Shown: piece by piece, positions 23,611 to 36,010 of the stretch | How the letters are laid out: every line of letters begins with the position of its first letter | Position numbering within the stretch: position 1 is the stretch's first letter | Assembly: GCA_019914995.1 (NCBI GenBank) | Contig: CM034144.1 | Coordinates: 6,479,489-6,543,488, forward strand | DNA: 64,000 nt | Source of the DNA: Acanthochlamys bracteata | Taxonomy: Eukaryota; Streptophyta; Magnoliopsida; Pandanales; Velloziaceae | Direction of reading: 5' to 3' | The notes under the pieces: generated by a model | Seen by the model: the letters and a program-made list of their open reading frames with translations, nothing else | Databases searched by the model: none | Told to the model about the DNA's origin: nothing | Position numbers and translations under genes: made by a program

Positions 23611-24253
23611 AACTAATAATCACATAATAATAAATTTTATTTGGTCTCGTTGACTGACTGCTACGAGGAATAATCACCTAATAAGTTTAAGAATTCTTAA
23701 AATATCATATAATCTCAACTAACAAAGATAATATAATCAGTTTTAAGGATCTTATCAAATCAGAATAATAATAATTTTGTTAAGTTGTTTAGGTATCGTT
23801 TGGCAGTGTTTTCTCAAAGCTTTTTTATTTTAATCCTTTATTTCATATTTTAAAATTTACATAATATTAAAATTATATATTATAATTTCCAGTAAATTTA
23901 GAATTTATAATTAATTTTTATATTTTAGTTACTCCAAACTCATAATTCATTTTTAATTTATTTTAATACAGTAACTCTCATATAGAGAATTTTTTAATAA
24001 ATAAGGACAAAAGCAGCAATGTAATTATAATTCATTAAAATTTAATATATGTTAAGGAGAGGGGAAAAAAAAAGAAAAACAAATTTCAAGTTACAAAGAA
24101 AAAATAAGTAGTATTACAAAATTTTCTTTTTCCTTCAATTTCAAGGCAAACAATTAACTACATACGATCTTTTCTCTCATTATAATCTATCTCTAAAAAA
24201 AAAAATTCAAAGAAAATCAGCAGTACATAAAAAGAGAAATGAAACTAAAATAG
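23611..24253. other. Spacer without a gene
   Basis: AT-rich. A GTATCGTTTGGCAGTG motif at about 23,791 looks like a single family-1 end whose partner was not found. From about 24,050 the sequence is A-rich and may be the 3' UTR of the small - strand gene at 24,254-24,455. Confidence 0.4.
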
Positions 24254-24455
24254 TTAGCTAGAAATGCCTGGCTTTCCCATGTACGCCACAAGAAACAACT
24301 TGAAGATTTCTTCACGGCAAAAACATTCAACTCCGGTGAAGAACATCGCCGGAATCTTCTGTATAAATAACACAATCTGATAACATCAACATGAGCTAAC
24401 CATTCTCCATGATCACTGCTTCAGAAGAAAACCACCACACTGCTAATACCTTCAT
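24254..24455 (-). CDS. Possible tiny two-exon peptide gene, family not recognised
   Basis: On the - strand a 30-codon frame (start 24344-24346, stop 24254-24256) reads MFFTGVECFCREEIFKLFLV then AYMGKPGISS. It is preceded by an in-frame KIPA and a clean acceptor (TTTATACAG, exon start 24358). A donor GTATTAG lies 91 bases upstream, directly after ATGAAG (ATG 24453-24455), so splicing would give a 36-residue protein beginning MKKIPAMFFTG. The surrounding 300 bases are less AT-rich than the spacer. The hydrophobic middle and two Cys are visible, but there is no typical signal peptide. I do not recognise the family. It may instead be part of a non-coding transcript. Confidence 0.3.
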
Positions 24456-26645
24456 TGTTGTTGTGAACAACAATGGAGACTCTTGAAGAAGGGAAGCAGG
24501 GAGGAAGAGAGGACAATGGAGAATGAAGAAGGTCCTTATGGGTACTTAGTTTATGTATCTAAATTATATACAATATATAGAATTATTATTATTTTTTAAT
24601 CTTTGTTGTCGTTGTTATGTTTTGAACTGAAGCTAGGTAGCTAGTGTTTAGTAATACTTAATTCCATTATTAGTATTTATAGTAAAAGAACAATAAGGTT
24701 AGAGTGGTTTTCTTTTTGAATATTTGAAAGATGTAGTTAACTAGTTAAGATAATAAAATTTATAAATATTAAAATTCGAATATAGTTTATTTATATTTAA
24801 AATAATTTTAGAATTGAATTTTTAGACAGTAATAAGCGTGGTCAAAAGACATCTAATAAAACATGTTTAAAATAGTTTAAAAGTATCATTTTTTGAAAAA
24901 CATTTTAGGACTCCAAATTAAATTAGGTTAGAGTTAGTAGTGTGTAGTACTAATTAGATCTGAGTGAAAGATGGATAAATTTAGTGAGCTAGGATCAGAT
25001 TAATAGCATAGGAACTTGGATGATGCTTAAGTGAAAAACGGTCTTAGCTAATTTAAAGGTGAGCCAATAACGTGCTTTAGATTGGACCAAATAAATACTG
25101 ATTTAATGAGCTTAATAGCACACGTGTCTTAATAGTGTCACATTGGCTTGGTGTTGAAATAAATATGTGTTTATAAGTGGTGCGAGATATTAACTCTTAA
25201 AAATTTGATCAATTTTTTTAGTGTGAGGAATCTGATCCTACACATAATTTTTAAAAAAAATTTATACATACACTTATTTAACATATAATTTATATTAAAA
25301 AATAATACTTTATATAATATTTTTGAAATCTAAAACAAAAGTTAATAATTGAACTAAGACGGGATTACAAACGCAATCTCAATTAAGAGATGGTTTGACC
25401 TAATTACCGTTTTACTTAACATTTTAATATGCCCATTTTTTAAGTATTACCCTTTAAATATTACACAAACGCAAAAATAATTATTTTTTTCAAACAAATA
25501 ACTGCAGGGATATAATGGTAAATTTAGTTGGTGAGACCCGCACGTACGATTTGTGTGGGGCTTCGGTATCCAGCAACAGACCGACAGCCTCAGTCGTGTC
25601 CAAGCGGGTTTGAAAGACTTCCTGGATCCCACAAAACCCCGTAGGAAGTTAAATTTGAATTAAACTTAAATTAATTGTCTTTTTATTTTAATGTAATCTA
25701 AATTCGAAAGCAATTAATTACTCTTCTAAATTAACTAAATTATGTCTCTAACGCATTTAATTTTATAAGTATATAATTATTTCGATGGAGTTAGCAGTGT
25801 TAATTCTTTTTATTTTTAAGAATCCTGTATATTTAATTTATTAAAATAAATTCTGGACATATTTGTACATTATTGAAGTCTGACTTAAAAGTTCCATCAA
25901 ATCAAATCAAACTAGTGTATAAATTTAACTTCGTTTTAAAAGTATATATGATCGCTGATTGAGATACAGAGAAATTAATAATCGTGAGTTGAATATTTTT
26001 TTGTTTGTTTTTCTTGTGAGATTTGCATGATTAGACCCATAACACCTTTTAGTTTTTGAATGTACCCACTAGAATGTTTGTTAGCAAAGTTGGTGGTTGT
26101 AATAAAACTTTTGATTTGCTGGGCCCAATTTGGACTTGGGCCCATTATGTCGAAATTTTTATCCCACAATAGCAGGAACTTATGGGCTTCTTTTAGAGTA
26201 TTGAATATTAAGTTGTTATGAAATAGCAATTAAATGGGCTTTTATATGGGCTGTGCTTCATGTAAAATCATGACCTTAATGAAAATAATTAGTTAATTAA
26301 ATTAATGTTTTTAGTTTCTTAATATAGTGGTTATAATTCCTTTTATGTTTCATTTAAAAAAAAATTATAATTGAAACTTGGCTATGTGCCATGGATAACA
26401 ATTTGCAAAAATTAGGATAATTAATATTTATTAACTAATTTCTTTTAATTTTTTTGTGTCAATGTGTGTGCATGGTTATTGTCATAGTTAATGAAATGAA
26501 AAAAAAATATAATAAAATTATTTGTTGCCTCCACGTTGTAAAATAGTTTATTACTCTTGTATTTGACCAATTACCCTTGTTTGACTGAATCTCACATGAA
26601 TTGAAGTCTATTTCTTTTCATGATAAATTAGTTTTAATAAATATT
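24456..26645. other. Long spacer without a recognised gene
   Basis: Mostly AT-rich unique DNA. A GC-richer island of about 140 bases at 25,505-25,645 stands out but has no convincing reading frame, RNA fold or transposon end. A 20-base stretch with two copies of GGGCCCA-like sequence lies near 26,120-26,145. No gene was found. Confidence 0.4.
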
Positions 26646-26649
26646 ATTA

Positions 26650-26890
26650 GTTTTGAGGCTTTTTTGACGACGTCTATTCAGAAAAATTTTTATTTCTTAT
26701 TTTTTAATAAACTTTTTATAATATTTTATAAATTTTATTTTAAAATATAAAAAATATAAAAAAATTTAGTGCAGTAATATTACTTAATTTTATTATTTTT
26801 TAATCAAAATTATAGAACTTTTTTACTAAAATTAGATACAAATATTTTTATTTTAAAAGAATTTATTTTGTAAACAATTTCAAACACTCT
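26650..26890. repeat. AT-rich MITE-like repeat, family 1
   Basis: The interior carries TTTTTAATAAACTTTTTATA and the right side TTTATTTTGTAAACAATTTC followed by AAACACTC. The left end is worn. Confidence 0.4.
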
Positions 26891-28109
26891 TTCATAATAA
26901 TTTTCATGACTTCCATTCATTCATAATTATTTATTACCAAGGGTGTGGGGCACATTATTTCGTCGATTACCGAAAGTGCCCTTCAATTTAAAATAATTAC
27001 TTCACTATATAAATATGAAGTGATTTTAAAATTAAAAATAATTTTTTGTGAAGTGATTTATATAAAGTAAATGATTAAAAGATGTAATTAAAGTTATCCA
27101 AAATATTTGTTGACAAAATATTAATTTCTATGTGAAAAGAAAAACATCCAAATAGAATCACTAGAAATAGATAAAAACAATACACAAAATTCAAATTTAT
27201 GGATAGATTTTAAATTGTGTCTCTTTTTTCTAACATGGCATGGATGAGGGAGTTGATATTCAATGCAGACCCTAATCCAAAAAATAATTAGTTTTTATTT
27301 TATTCTATTTTATTTTATTTTTTCTAATCAATTCCAAACTATCATCACCTCCACCACCTTCTAAATTCTAATCACACAAAACCTATTAATTATACAAAAT
27401 GATTAAAAGAAGGAAAATAGAACATTCCAAGAAATCCTTTTATCTTAATTTTCGTTTTCCATTTTCCATGTTTTTGACTTTTCATTTTTGAATTTTTTTC
27501 ATTGAAGTATAAATAAAGAAATATTCGGAGAAGAGGTTTTTTATTTAAAAAAAAATTGTTCTTGAATCTTATCAAATCCTTGTTTATCTAATCGCAATGT
27601 TCCGATTCCAAACAAAAACAAGAAAACAAAAAGAAAACTGGGAGCTTTCTCTTTTGTTTGTCTTAAGCATTATGTTTTCAATTCTCGGTTTCAATTCTTC
27701 AAAACATTAATGAATTGATCTTCTTGACCATTTCTTCTTCACCTAACCATCTATCGTTAAACCCCCACAAAATTTCAACTTTTTCCTCAAAATTTCCCCA
27801 AAAAAGTTTCCATTTTGCGCACTAATGAATGCCATTGTTGACAAAACCAATTCTTTTCGAATCAAAATCCAATTTTCGATCTACCATCACCCCCAAAATG
27901 TGGTCTTTTTCTCTTTGTAATCATATCAGGCCATCCACATCCTTCTTTCATCATACATTCACAAAAAGCACCGTTCTTGATCATTGCTTCTCTTCAAAGA
28001 TTTGATCTTTCCTCAAATTGGTACACAAATTCGTTTTTCTCTTTTTTATAAAAAAATATTTTTTTTTGGAGAAATCCTGCAGCCATTTTCAAGAAATCAA
28101 GTCAAGAAG
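26891..28109. other. Promoter and leader region of the TBC gene
   Basis: No gene was found. From about 27,600 to 28,109 the sequence turns pyrimidine-rich (C/T tracts and TTCTTCTT runs), as plant promoters and leaders often do. The frame is open upstream of 28,110 but the extra residues are not like the family, so the ATG at 28,110 was chosen as start. Confidence 0.45.
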
Positions 28110-31100
28110 ATGTTTGGAACGCAAGCACAGAGAGTTCTTAGTCATGGATTCAACTCCCCAAGGCCATATTGGAAAAGGAACACAAATTCAAGCAATGCCC
28201 CTACCACAAACACCAGTACAACATCAAGGAAGACAAGCAGCAACACAGCATTACTCGTGGTGAAATTTCAGGACCTATATGGATTCACAGTAGATGGCAA
28301 CATTGATGATGTGAATGTTTTGAATGAGGTACGGGAAAGGGTGAGGCAACAAGCAAGGGTTTGGTGGGAAATGGAGGCAAGCAAGGGTGCCAATTGGTAC
28401 CTGCAGCAGCAGCTATCGCTCAACGGTGAAGGGATCACTGCTGTTCCCACATTGCGGTTCACGGCGATCGCCAACACGATCGCAAACACTATGATGTTGA
28501 AGAAGCTGATTAGGAAAGGTGTTCCACCATTATTGCGCCCGAAGGTGTGGCTTGCTGTGTCCGGTGCGGCAAAGAAACGGTCGACAGTGCCTGAGAGCTA
28601 TTATGATGATTTGATCAGAGCTACAGAGGGAAAGGTCACTCCTGCGACAAGGCAGATTGATCATGTGAGCTTCTCTTGACTCTATCATATAGTTTAAGTA
28701 GTTTGATGGTCTATGAATTGCTAGTTTATTAGCATTGATATTATGGTTGGTAAAGTGGGCCTGTGATTTGCCTGTATTGCCTTGAATGTTTGTCTATCTA
28801 ATGTTTTCGAGTGCAAACAGTTGCTAGATACCATAACACTAATCTTCTTCAAGGAAGGTAGATAGGTAGTAGTTACATATCAATGATTGGCCACGTCATT
28901 CCTAATCAAGGATGTAATCTTCTTTTATATTCCTCAGATCTTGATTCCTATTCCTAGTGAGCATATTGTGTTGAATGAGGCATCAAACAGAAAGTAATTG
29001 TGTTTTATTGTCCGTTGACTCTTCACTATATGTGAGGATGCATCAAGAACATTCTCACTGATAGATTTCTGAAGAGATAAGTGTGGTTGGAAGTTGCAGA
29101 TGATTTCTACTTATAGTCAACTTGTATAGGTATGACCATTTGAGGAAAGCAATGTCTGTAAGAAGCTGTATTTTGACATGCTCGTAGGTTCTTCAGTAAG
29201 GAATTAAGAGTGAAGCCATCCTACATGGATGGTATCTTTGGTGCCTAATTCGCACTTATACTCTTAGAAGATCTTATGATAAGTAGTTTGTATGTTTATC
29301 GGCAGACGGAAAGCTAGTTTCATGTGGTTTCTACTCTGGTAAGCTACATCACCATAATATGAAAGCCCCATCGACCATGAATGTATGTTATTTTTTTCTC
29401 TTGTCATCTTGTGGTGCCATACACAGACGTTCAGCCAGGCAACGCAATGCACCTTCACTTGTATATCTCTTCAATGGTAGAGATGCCTCCTATATAATAT
29501 ATGGTCATATAGTTTTGTTCTTGATATAATAGGATCTCCCGCGAACCTTTCCAAGTCATCCTTGGCTTGATACTCCTGAAGGACAAGCATCACTTCGGCG
29601 TGTCCTTGTTGGATATTCTTTCCGAGACTCAGAAGTTGGTTATTGCCAGGTAACTCTTCTGTTCTTATTGCTCGTTTATCGTACCCATTTTTTTAAATTT
29701 CTAAAGGATTCATTCCCTTGCCTAATGTTGCAGGGTTTAAATTATGTAGCTGCCTTGTTGTTGCTAGTTATGAAAACAGAGGAAGATGCATTCTGGATGC
29801 TTGCTGTTCTTTTGGAAAATGTATTGGTGAATAACTGCTATACCGATAACCTTTCAGGTTGTCATGTTGAGCAGAGGGTCTTCAAAGATTTGCTTGCCAA
29901 AAAATGTCCAAGGTAGACTTTTGTTCTTCTGCCTTCATATTGCAGTTTACAAATTAGTTAGCTTCTCGTGGCTATGTTGAAGTGCCATTTCTTTTCTTCT
30001 CATTGATTGTTTAAAATGAACAGGATTGCTGCTCGCTTAGAAGCAATGGACTTTGATGTCTCCCTTGTAGCGACCGAGTGGTTTCTCTGCTTGTTCTCTA
30101 AGAGCTTGCCCTCAGAGGTTAGATGGATCTGCATGATTTGTAATTTCTTGTAGTAGAGGGATTGTGCCAAATCCATATTACATAGTAGCAATAGCTTCTT
30201 GTTGGCATTGTTTTCGTAGTAGTAAATTATACTGGCATTTTCACGCAAAAGCTCCACATGATTGGTGCTGCAGTATGTTGAACATTTTTGGTCGGACGCG
30301 AAAATTGCTAGTGATGAGGTGGTACTTGTCAAATATAAGTAACAAAAGAACAATGGAGCAAGAGAATATGTTCATTTCTTCTTCATACTTCTTCCTTTAA
30401 AATTATTTACATCATTTTTGCCATTACCTTCCTCATTTTTAATGCATGTGTTCCTGACATCCTGTACATGGTGTTATACTGCACTCAAATAAGGACAATC
30501 TATCCAATTGTTTTTGAATCAATCACTTGGAAAATCACAATCCACCCTCAAAGGAAGTTACTAATACTAATATTAGCAACAATTCATGACGATTCTGTGA
30601 TGCATAACAAATGTTTTTGTTATTTTCTTTTATTGCAGACAACCTTGCGTGTTTGGGATATCCTTTTCAATGAGGGGGCAAAGGTTTTGTTTCATGTAGC
30701 TCTTGCAATTTTCAAGGTACAGTCATTTGTACTTCAACTTCACCTTAATCTTACTGTACATCACATATTCTTTAACTCTTTAGCAAATAATTGTCCATTA
30801 TCAGTTTGAGGCAAATAGAGCTAGCTCAATTTCACTTGTTTCTTGTATGAGAAAGAATATGGAGGTTTTTTATTTATTCTTGCTTGCTTCTGGGTTGAAT
30901 TTAAAGATTTTATTGTAGATGAAAGAAGAGGAGTTATTGAGGGCTCACCAGATCGGAGATGTTTTGGATATCCTACAGACCACGACCCACCATCTTTTTG
31001 ACCCGGATGAATTACTCAAGGCAAGTAAAAACCAAATCTTCTTACTTTCAAGAAGCAGGAATCTTCATTCCAACTTCCAACTACCCAAGTACAGTAAGTG

Positions 31101-31267
31101 ATCTTAAATATTTCTTGAAGCAGGTAGCTTTTGACAAAATTGGGGCAATGAACGCAAACACAATATCAAAGCAACGGAAGAAGCAGGAACCAGCAGTGAT
31201 GGCTGAGCTCGACCAGAGACTACGTAGACTCAACTCTCTAAAGATGGATGAGAAACAACCTGTGTAA
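28110..31267 (+). CDS. TBC-domain Rab GTPase-activating protein
   Basis: TBC proteins speed GTP hydrolysis by Rab GTPases in membrane traffic. Seven exons: 28110-28664, 29533-29649, 29734-29912, 30024-30117, 30639-30716, 30919-31020, 31124-31267; 1,269 bases, 422 residues. The N-terminal 50 residues are Ser/Thr/Asn-rich. The segment [12 protein letters not shown] is followed by a Glu/Arg-rich helix and the TBC domain from about residue 133 ([20 protein letters not shown]). Both catalytic fingers are present: Arg189 in [13 protein letters not shown] and Gln224 in [15 protein letters not shown], so it should be active by the dual-finger mechanism. Later blocks [14 protein letters not shown] and [20 protein letters not shown] complete the domain. 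The C-terminal tail is basic and helical ([28 protein letters not shown]). Intron 6 (31,021-31,123) begins with GC rather than GT. No lesion was seen. The target Rab is unknown. Confidence 0.93.
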
Positions 31268-33002
31268 TAACAGCCAAGTCAGACAAAATTCAATCATAAC
31301 GATAGTTTGTCGTAGCGATAGGTTATACCCTTTCGAACCATGCGTTCGTCGAAATCCATCCTTACAAAATTGAAATATTGTGTTTTCGTTTCTTCTTCTT
31401 ATTACCTTCCTCTCCTCTTTTGTAAATGTGAAAGCTGGAAGTACATGTAGATGTTAAAAACTTGTATGTTATACAACCCGCTGGCTACACAATTCTACTT
31501 GTACAATTTTGTTCAGGATGTTGTTGAACAACATTCTATTTCTATCAGAAGATTGTAATTTGGTTTTGGATAGAAGGCAATGGTGTACAAGTATTTGATG
31601 GGCGGTGTTGATGAAGGCTTGTATTGAAATGTGAATATATATTACATATACGAAAAATTAACTGAAATTCAGGATTATGAAGTCATTAAATACCAACATT
31701 TTGCTTAAAAAATTCTTTACCCTACAAAAAGAATAAAAACGTTCTGTTTGTGAAAAAAAAATGACAACGAAGAAATTTTCACTCTATTTTCAACTATTCA
31801 ATTCTTCTTTTATGCTCTTTAATGAATATAAATATTTTTATTTATCGCTAAAATTTATAACCAAAGTTCTAATTCTACTACAATTTTATTAAAATTAAAA
31901 TTTCAACTAAATTTGGACACTTAATACTAATTTTTTAGCATATAAGATAGAATCTTTTTCTACAAAAATCTATTTATATATGAAATTCCTAACTATATAA
32001 ATAAATATTAATTTTTTACTAATACTTAAATATTTCTAATAAAATTCAAATTTATAATTTTTGTAGATAAAATACAGGTATTAAATAGCTTGGGGCACGT
32101 AGCGTAACAATATCAACTCAGATATATACGTAAGAAAAGAGAAACCCACTAACCTAAAAAAATTTTATAAATCAATAACAAAGATAATATGGTTCTAAAT
32201 ATCAGTTACTTCAACTTTTTAAATATGAGCTTTGTTGTAATTTGCCATTTTTTGTTCTCACTTTCTTTGAATCCTTTATTTATCTTTACTATGTTTTGCA
32301 GGGGAACAGCCTCGGTACATAAACCATGAAATTATTCTAATAAATTTTAAATTAAAAACCAAAATCATTTTACGTTCTTATTTAAACCAAAAGTTACTTA
32401 AATAAAAAAAATATAAATGTAGCTTGATTATCCATGAAAGTGTACAAAACTTCAGCGAGATAAAGATGATAGTGAAAGTATCGTACAAATTAGATGGTGT
32501 TTTTTTAGAGTTTAAATGCATTTAGGGCTTGTTTTAGTTTCTCTGAACTCATTTTTTTTGTCAGATTTTAAATTTAAATTTATTTTTTATATTTCAATTT
32601 ATTTGATCTCGCCTTTAATTTATTTCTTATAGAGATCACTTTCATCAAACTCAATTTCACGGATCATATTATTGACAAACTAAAGTACTTCCTTCATTTT
32701 ATGAAGTTTTATATATTTGAAGTAAGTTTATGTAACTAAAGTTATCTAGTGTTTTTTTTTCAATAATTCTTAATTTGAAATGTATAACGATTAATTTTTA
32801 GGGATTTGGGAGTTGAATACTCGATGTCCTGCAGTATTGAAGATGGACTCCATCTTACGTTCTCATTGTATTGTTTTGATATAACTGTAATTTGTTTTAA
32901 ATATTGCATTATAATATAATATAGTAATATAATGCAGAGTGTGATGCATAGTATTGTGTTTTGAGAAATTGGTTTGCAATTGTTATCATAGACTACATAG
33001 TG
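31268..33002. other. TBC 3' UTR and start of a duplicated spacer
   Basis: Blocks at about 32,200-32,345 and 32,850-33,000 recur at 41,250-41,350 and 41,440-41,580, the left ends of the segmental repeat unit around the small peptide genes. The rest is AT-rich spacer without a gene. Confidence 0.5.
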
Positions 33003-33250
33003 GCGTTTTAAGAGTGCTTATAAAATAAAGTTTTTTTAAAATAAAAAATATTTTTATTTTTTTAAAAAATAAATTTTATTTTTTTTACTTCTAAAAAAAA
33101 ATATACAATAAAAAGATCTTATTTTATAAAATTTTTCTATATTTTTTAAATTTTTAAATAATTTTTTATATATTTATAAAATATGTATTAGAAAACATAA
33201 AATAAAAAAAAAAATGAAAAACAACGTTTGATAAGCTCAACCAAATGCGC
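33003..33250. repeat. AT-rich MITE-like repeat, family 1, with a matching empty site
   Basis: Left end GCGTTTTAAGAGTGCTTATA, right end TTGATAAGCTCAACCAAATG followed by CGC. The duplicated DNA at 41,440-41,700 runs past the same place without this insertion, so the element landed after the duplication. Confidence 0.7.
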
Positions 33251-33781
33251 TCTTTTGTCTTCTTTGGGCAAGCCCCAAAAAACCCATACGTGAAGGTCCA
33301 CAAATCATGCTCATCTTTGGAGGTTCTTTTTTAGGGTATACATTTCTAATAAAGAGTGAGTTATAAAAAATAAATTATCACTAAATATTATGTTCGAAGT
33401 GAGTTTATTTTTTATTTTATTTTATAGAAAAAAAGAGTTAGGAGTAGCTTCTTATATATTTTTTGTATAACTAGCAGTGATGAGAGAATATGATTGTTTA
33501 GTTGAAGTAAGTGAGTTATTCGGGTCAAAACGAACCAATAGCACGGCAAACATACCGCAATATGTCCAAATTTCACACTAACAATATCTTTTATCTTATT
33601 AATCATACAAACCTATATATAGAACATATATAAGCACAAATTTATTTATATGACAAAGATACATATATCTTTCGTGTATATATATATATATAATTAACTT
33701 TGCTCTTGCAAACATTATTCATCTATATCATATAGTAATAAGTAGGTCTGAAGCACTTGGGTACAAGTTTACTTCTAGGGA

Positions 33782-34116
33782 CTAGTGCTTGCAGCACCCA
33801 CGGCAGTGGCCGTGGTACCAGTTGCAGCAGTACCTAGGCTTGTAGCAATGGTAGTATTTGTAAGAATTGCCATGGCGGTCGGTCATCGTCCCTATATATA
33901 CACACATATATTATACACATGAAGGTTAAACTAAACCGAGAGGAGATAGCTAGGACGCCAATTATCTCTGAGAAAAAAAAAACGTAAAGAAAACTCACCG
34001 ACACTCTGGACGGTTTCTTCCGATGCCTGTGCGACATGGATGGAAGCAAGGACACCGACGATGAGGAGGATGCTGAGCAGTATAAGAGCCTTGCTCTTGT
34101 TGTAGGATTTTGCCAT
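33782..34116 (-). CDS. Small secreted six-cysteine peptide, copy A
   Basis: Two exons on the - strand: 33999-34116 and 33782-33891, with a phase-1 intron of 107 bases; 75 residues. Residues 1-31 form a signal peptide (MAKSYNKSKALILLSILLIV, then GVLASIHVAQA), so the product should enter the secretory pathway. The mature part begins SEETVQSVG and ends with the cysteine module CYKPRYCCNWYHGHCRGCCK, spacing C-x5-CC-x6-C-x2-CC, then His and stop. Tyr, His, Asn and Trp lie between the cysteines. The start was chosen at 34,116 because the signal peptide follows at once; the frame is open further upstream. No named family is certain. The arrangement resembles plant glycine-rich proteins with a Cys-rich tail but lacks the Gly region. 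Exon 1 is nearly identical to that of copy D. Confidence 0.8.
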
Positions 34117-34179
34117 TTCTTTTTTGCTTGCAGTAGTAATGTATACTTGAAGTCTTGAAGAAGTGCAAACTTCGGGCAC

Positions 34180-34189
34180 CTATTTATAG
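34180..34189 (-). promoter_or_regulatory. TATA box of peptide gene A
   Basis: CTATAAATAG on the - strand, 64 bases before the start codon. The same decamer precedes copies C and D and two of the glycine-rich genes. Confidence 0.65.
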
Positions 34190-35505
34190 GGCAAAATGGA
34201 GTGTTTGCAACTTGGGAGTTATCTATATAGATTTTAATAAGATGAATGTTTGCTCTTACGTATTTGAATAAACCAATTAACTTTTTAATATATATAGAGA
34301 GTTTACTTGTTCAAAGATTTTAATTTGTTCTGACTCTTTCTTATTGTTCGAGTTTCGATCAAGAGACAAATTCATGGTTTGGAAGTTCTTAGATAGCATA
34401 CATTTTACATTAAACAATTTTTTTTTTTTGTTTTTAAAAGGAAAATTTTATTCTATTTGTTATTAAAGTAGGTAAACTGAATATTCATGAATATATCATC
34501 AAATGAAAGAGCCAAACTTATTATTTTGTGTAATATAATTTTGATAAATTATTTTAAATTTCTCAACTTGGTTATGTTTGTATGTAACTTTTAATTAATA
34601 TAGGAAATGGACCAAGTAATACAGCTTGATCGAATCAAATGACATATATATGAAGTCGCATATATTTCATGCGCAAGTTTCTTGCAGTAGCACACAAGCA
34701 TTAAGCTTCCAACACAAAATAGACTGGGTCGGAGTTGTTCTTTTTTTTTAATTTTATGACGTATAATTTATATATATTTTTTAAAATTTTAAAAATATTT
34801 TATATTATAAAAAATTTTGATATGAAATTAAATGAAATTTTTTGCTGAACAAACCGTACATTAGAGAGTAGGCCATGTTTTATTGAGTTTAAATTTTAGA
34901 ACTTTTTTTCAAAAAGCTGTGTTTCAACATATTTTTTTTAGATTTTTTCTTAAAAAAATAGCTCTTTTCAAAAATATATTTGAATAAAAAAAGCTGAGGA
35001 AATATATGTTTGGTTAAAATTGCACAAACACATATTAATAACACAAACTTGATGCAAACACATGTATTCTTTTTTCTTTTTTAGGAACATAAATCTATAC
35101 ATATCCTATGAGTTAGATTCTTGGTCTTTATATAAATGCAGTTTAACTTAGAAAACTCCTGAAGCAATTAGCTTGTAGCAACTTATTGTAATACTCAATA
35201 GTTTTGAAATAATACTCATTAAATTTATTGTACTAATTGTTTTTTAGATTTGTTTCTTTTTTGTATTTAAATGATTTTGTTTTTCCTTTTTATATACGTA
35301 CATACTCGTTCATTCTTCTCTTTATTTTTTTTATTTTTTTGTGTGGACAAAATCATAAAACCACGTGTCACTCACTTTACTCAAGATTATAAAATTTATT
35401 TATTAAAATAAAATAAAAATATTTTTTATTATAGAAAAATTTATTTTATAAACACTTTAAAACAGCCCTATATTGCAGTTGTCCATGAGCAAATTAAGCA
35501 GTGTT
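34190..35505. other. Spacer between copies A and B
   Basis: Contains worn pieces of the AT-rich family at about 34,738-34,865 and 35,390-35,465. The block 35,215-35,385 recurs almost unchanged at 36,990-37,145 and belongs to the duplicated unit downstream of the peptide genes. No gene was seen. Confidence 0.5.
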
Positions 35506-35826
35506 CTAACAGTGATTAGGGCATTTTTTGTAGCAGCAGTTGAAGCAGTATCCTTTGGACCATTTGCACTCATATATAGTACTTGGCAATCAAGCCACGG
35601 CGATTGGTTGTCGTCCCTATCGAAATCATCCATATCTATTTACTTTGTAAAATACATATATATATATGGCTATAAAACTACTTGTTCAAAAACTCTAGCG
35701 AACGATTTGGCATTGCGTTTTTAAAATTTTTCATCTCATTTCAGCTATTCGTTTTCTAATTTAATTTCTTAAGATTGCGGGACTTTGGCAACTATTAATA
35801 TAGGCTAAAATGAAAGCACCGATTTC
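35506..35826 (-). pseudogene. Broken six-cysteine peptide gene, copy B
   Basis: Only the second exon (35506-35616) and a promoter remnant (about 35,770-35,826) are left. The exon starts at the same acceptor as copy C and shares most of its bases, including CCGTGGCTTGA and the end TGCTACAAAAAATGCCC. An internal deletion has removed the first cysteine block and brings an early TGA into the frame. What would follow reads CKWSKGYCFNCCYKKCPNHC in another frame. The signal-peptide exon is gone, and the TATA decamer is altered (CTATTAATATAG on the + strand near 35,793). This is a host gene fragment that no longer encodes the peptide. Confidence 0.75.
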
Positions 35827-35829
35827 AAA

Positions 35830-36010
35830 AAATACTATAAAAGTTTTCTAAAAAAATTATTAAAAAAGATAAAAAACATTTCAACCTGTTAAAAAATTCT
35901 TTAAAAATTATTATAAATTTTTTTATACTTTCTAAATTTTTATTAAAAAATTATTAAAATATTATAGAAGATCTATTGAAAAATATAAAATAAAAAAATT
36001 GGAATGAAAA
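35830..36010. repeat. AT-rich MITE-like repeat, worn copy
   Basis: A/T-run interior (TTAAAAAATTCTTTAAAAAT, AAATATAAAATAAAAAAATT) without clear ends. It resembles family 1 but the borders are uncertain. Confidence 0.3.

Noticed and set aside
24410-24486. 25-codon + strand frame MITASEENHHTANTFIVVV across the small - strand gene
   Set aside because: Short, no hydrophobic or family feature. The - strand frame with its splice sites is the better candidate.
24900-25300. Possible LTR-type or other long repeat
   Set aside because: No paired ends, primer-binding site or protein remains could be seen in the window.
25447-25632. 61-codon - strand frame in a GC-richer island
   Set aside because: No splice context, promoter or similarity; left as unexplained spacer.
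27984-28109. Upstream extension of the TBC reading frame
   Set aside because: The extra 42 residues have no counterpart in the family and are coded by leader-like pyrimidine-rich DNA; the ATG at 28,110 fits better.
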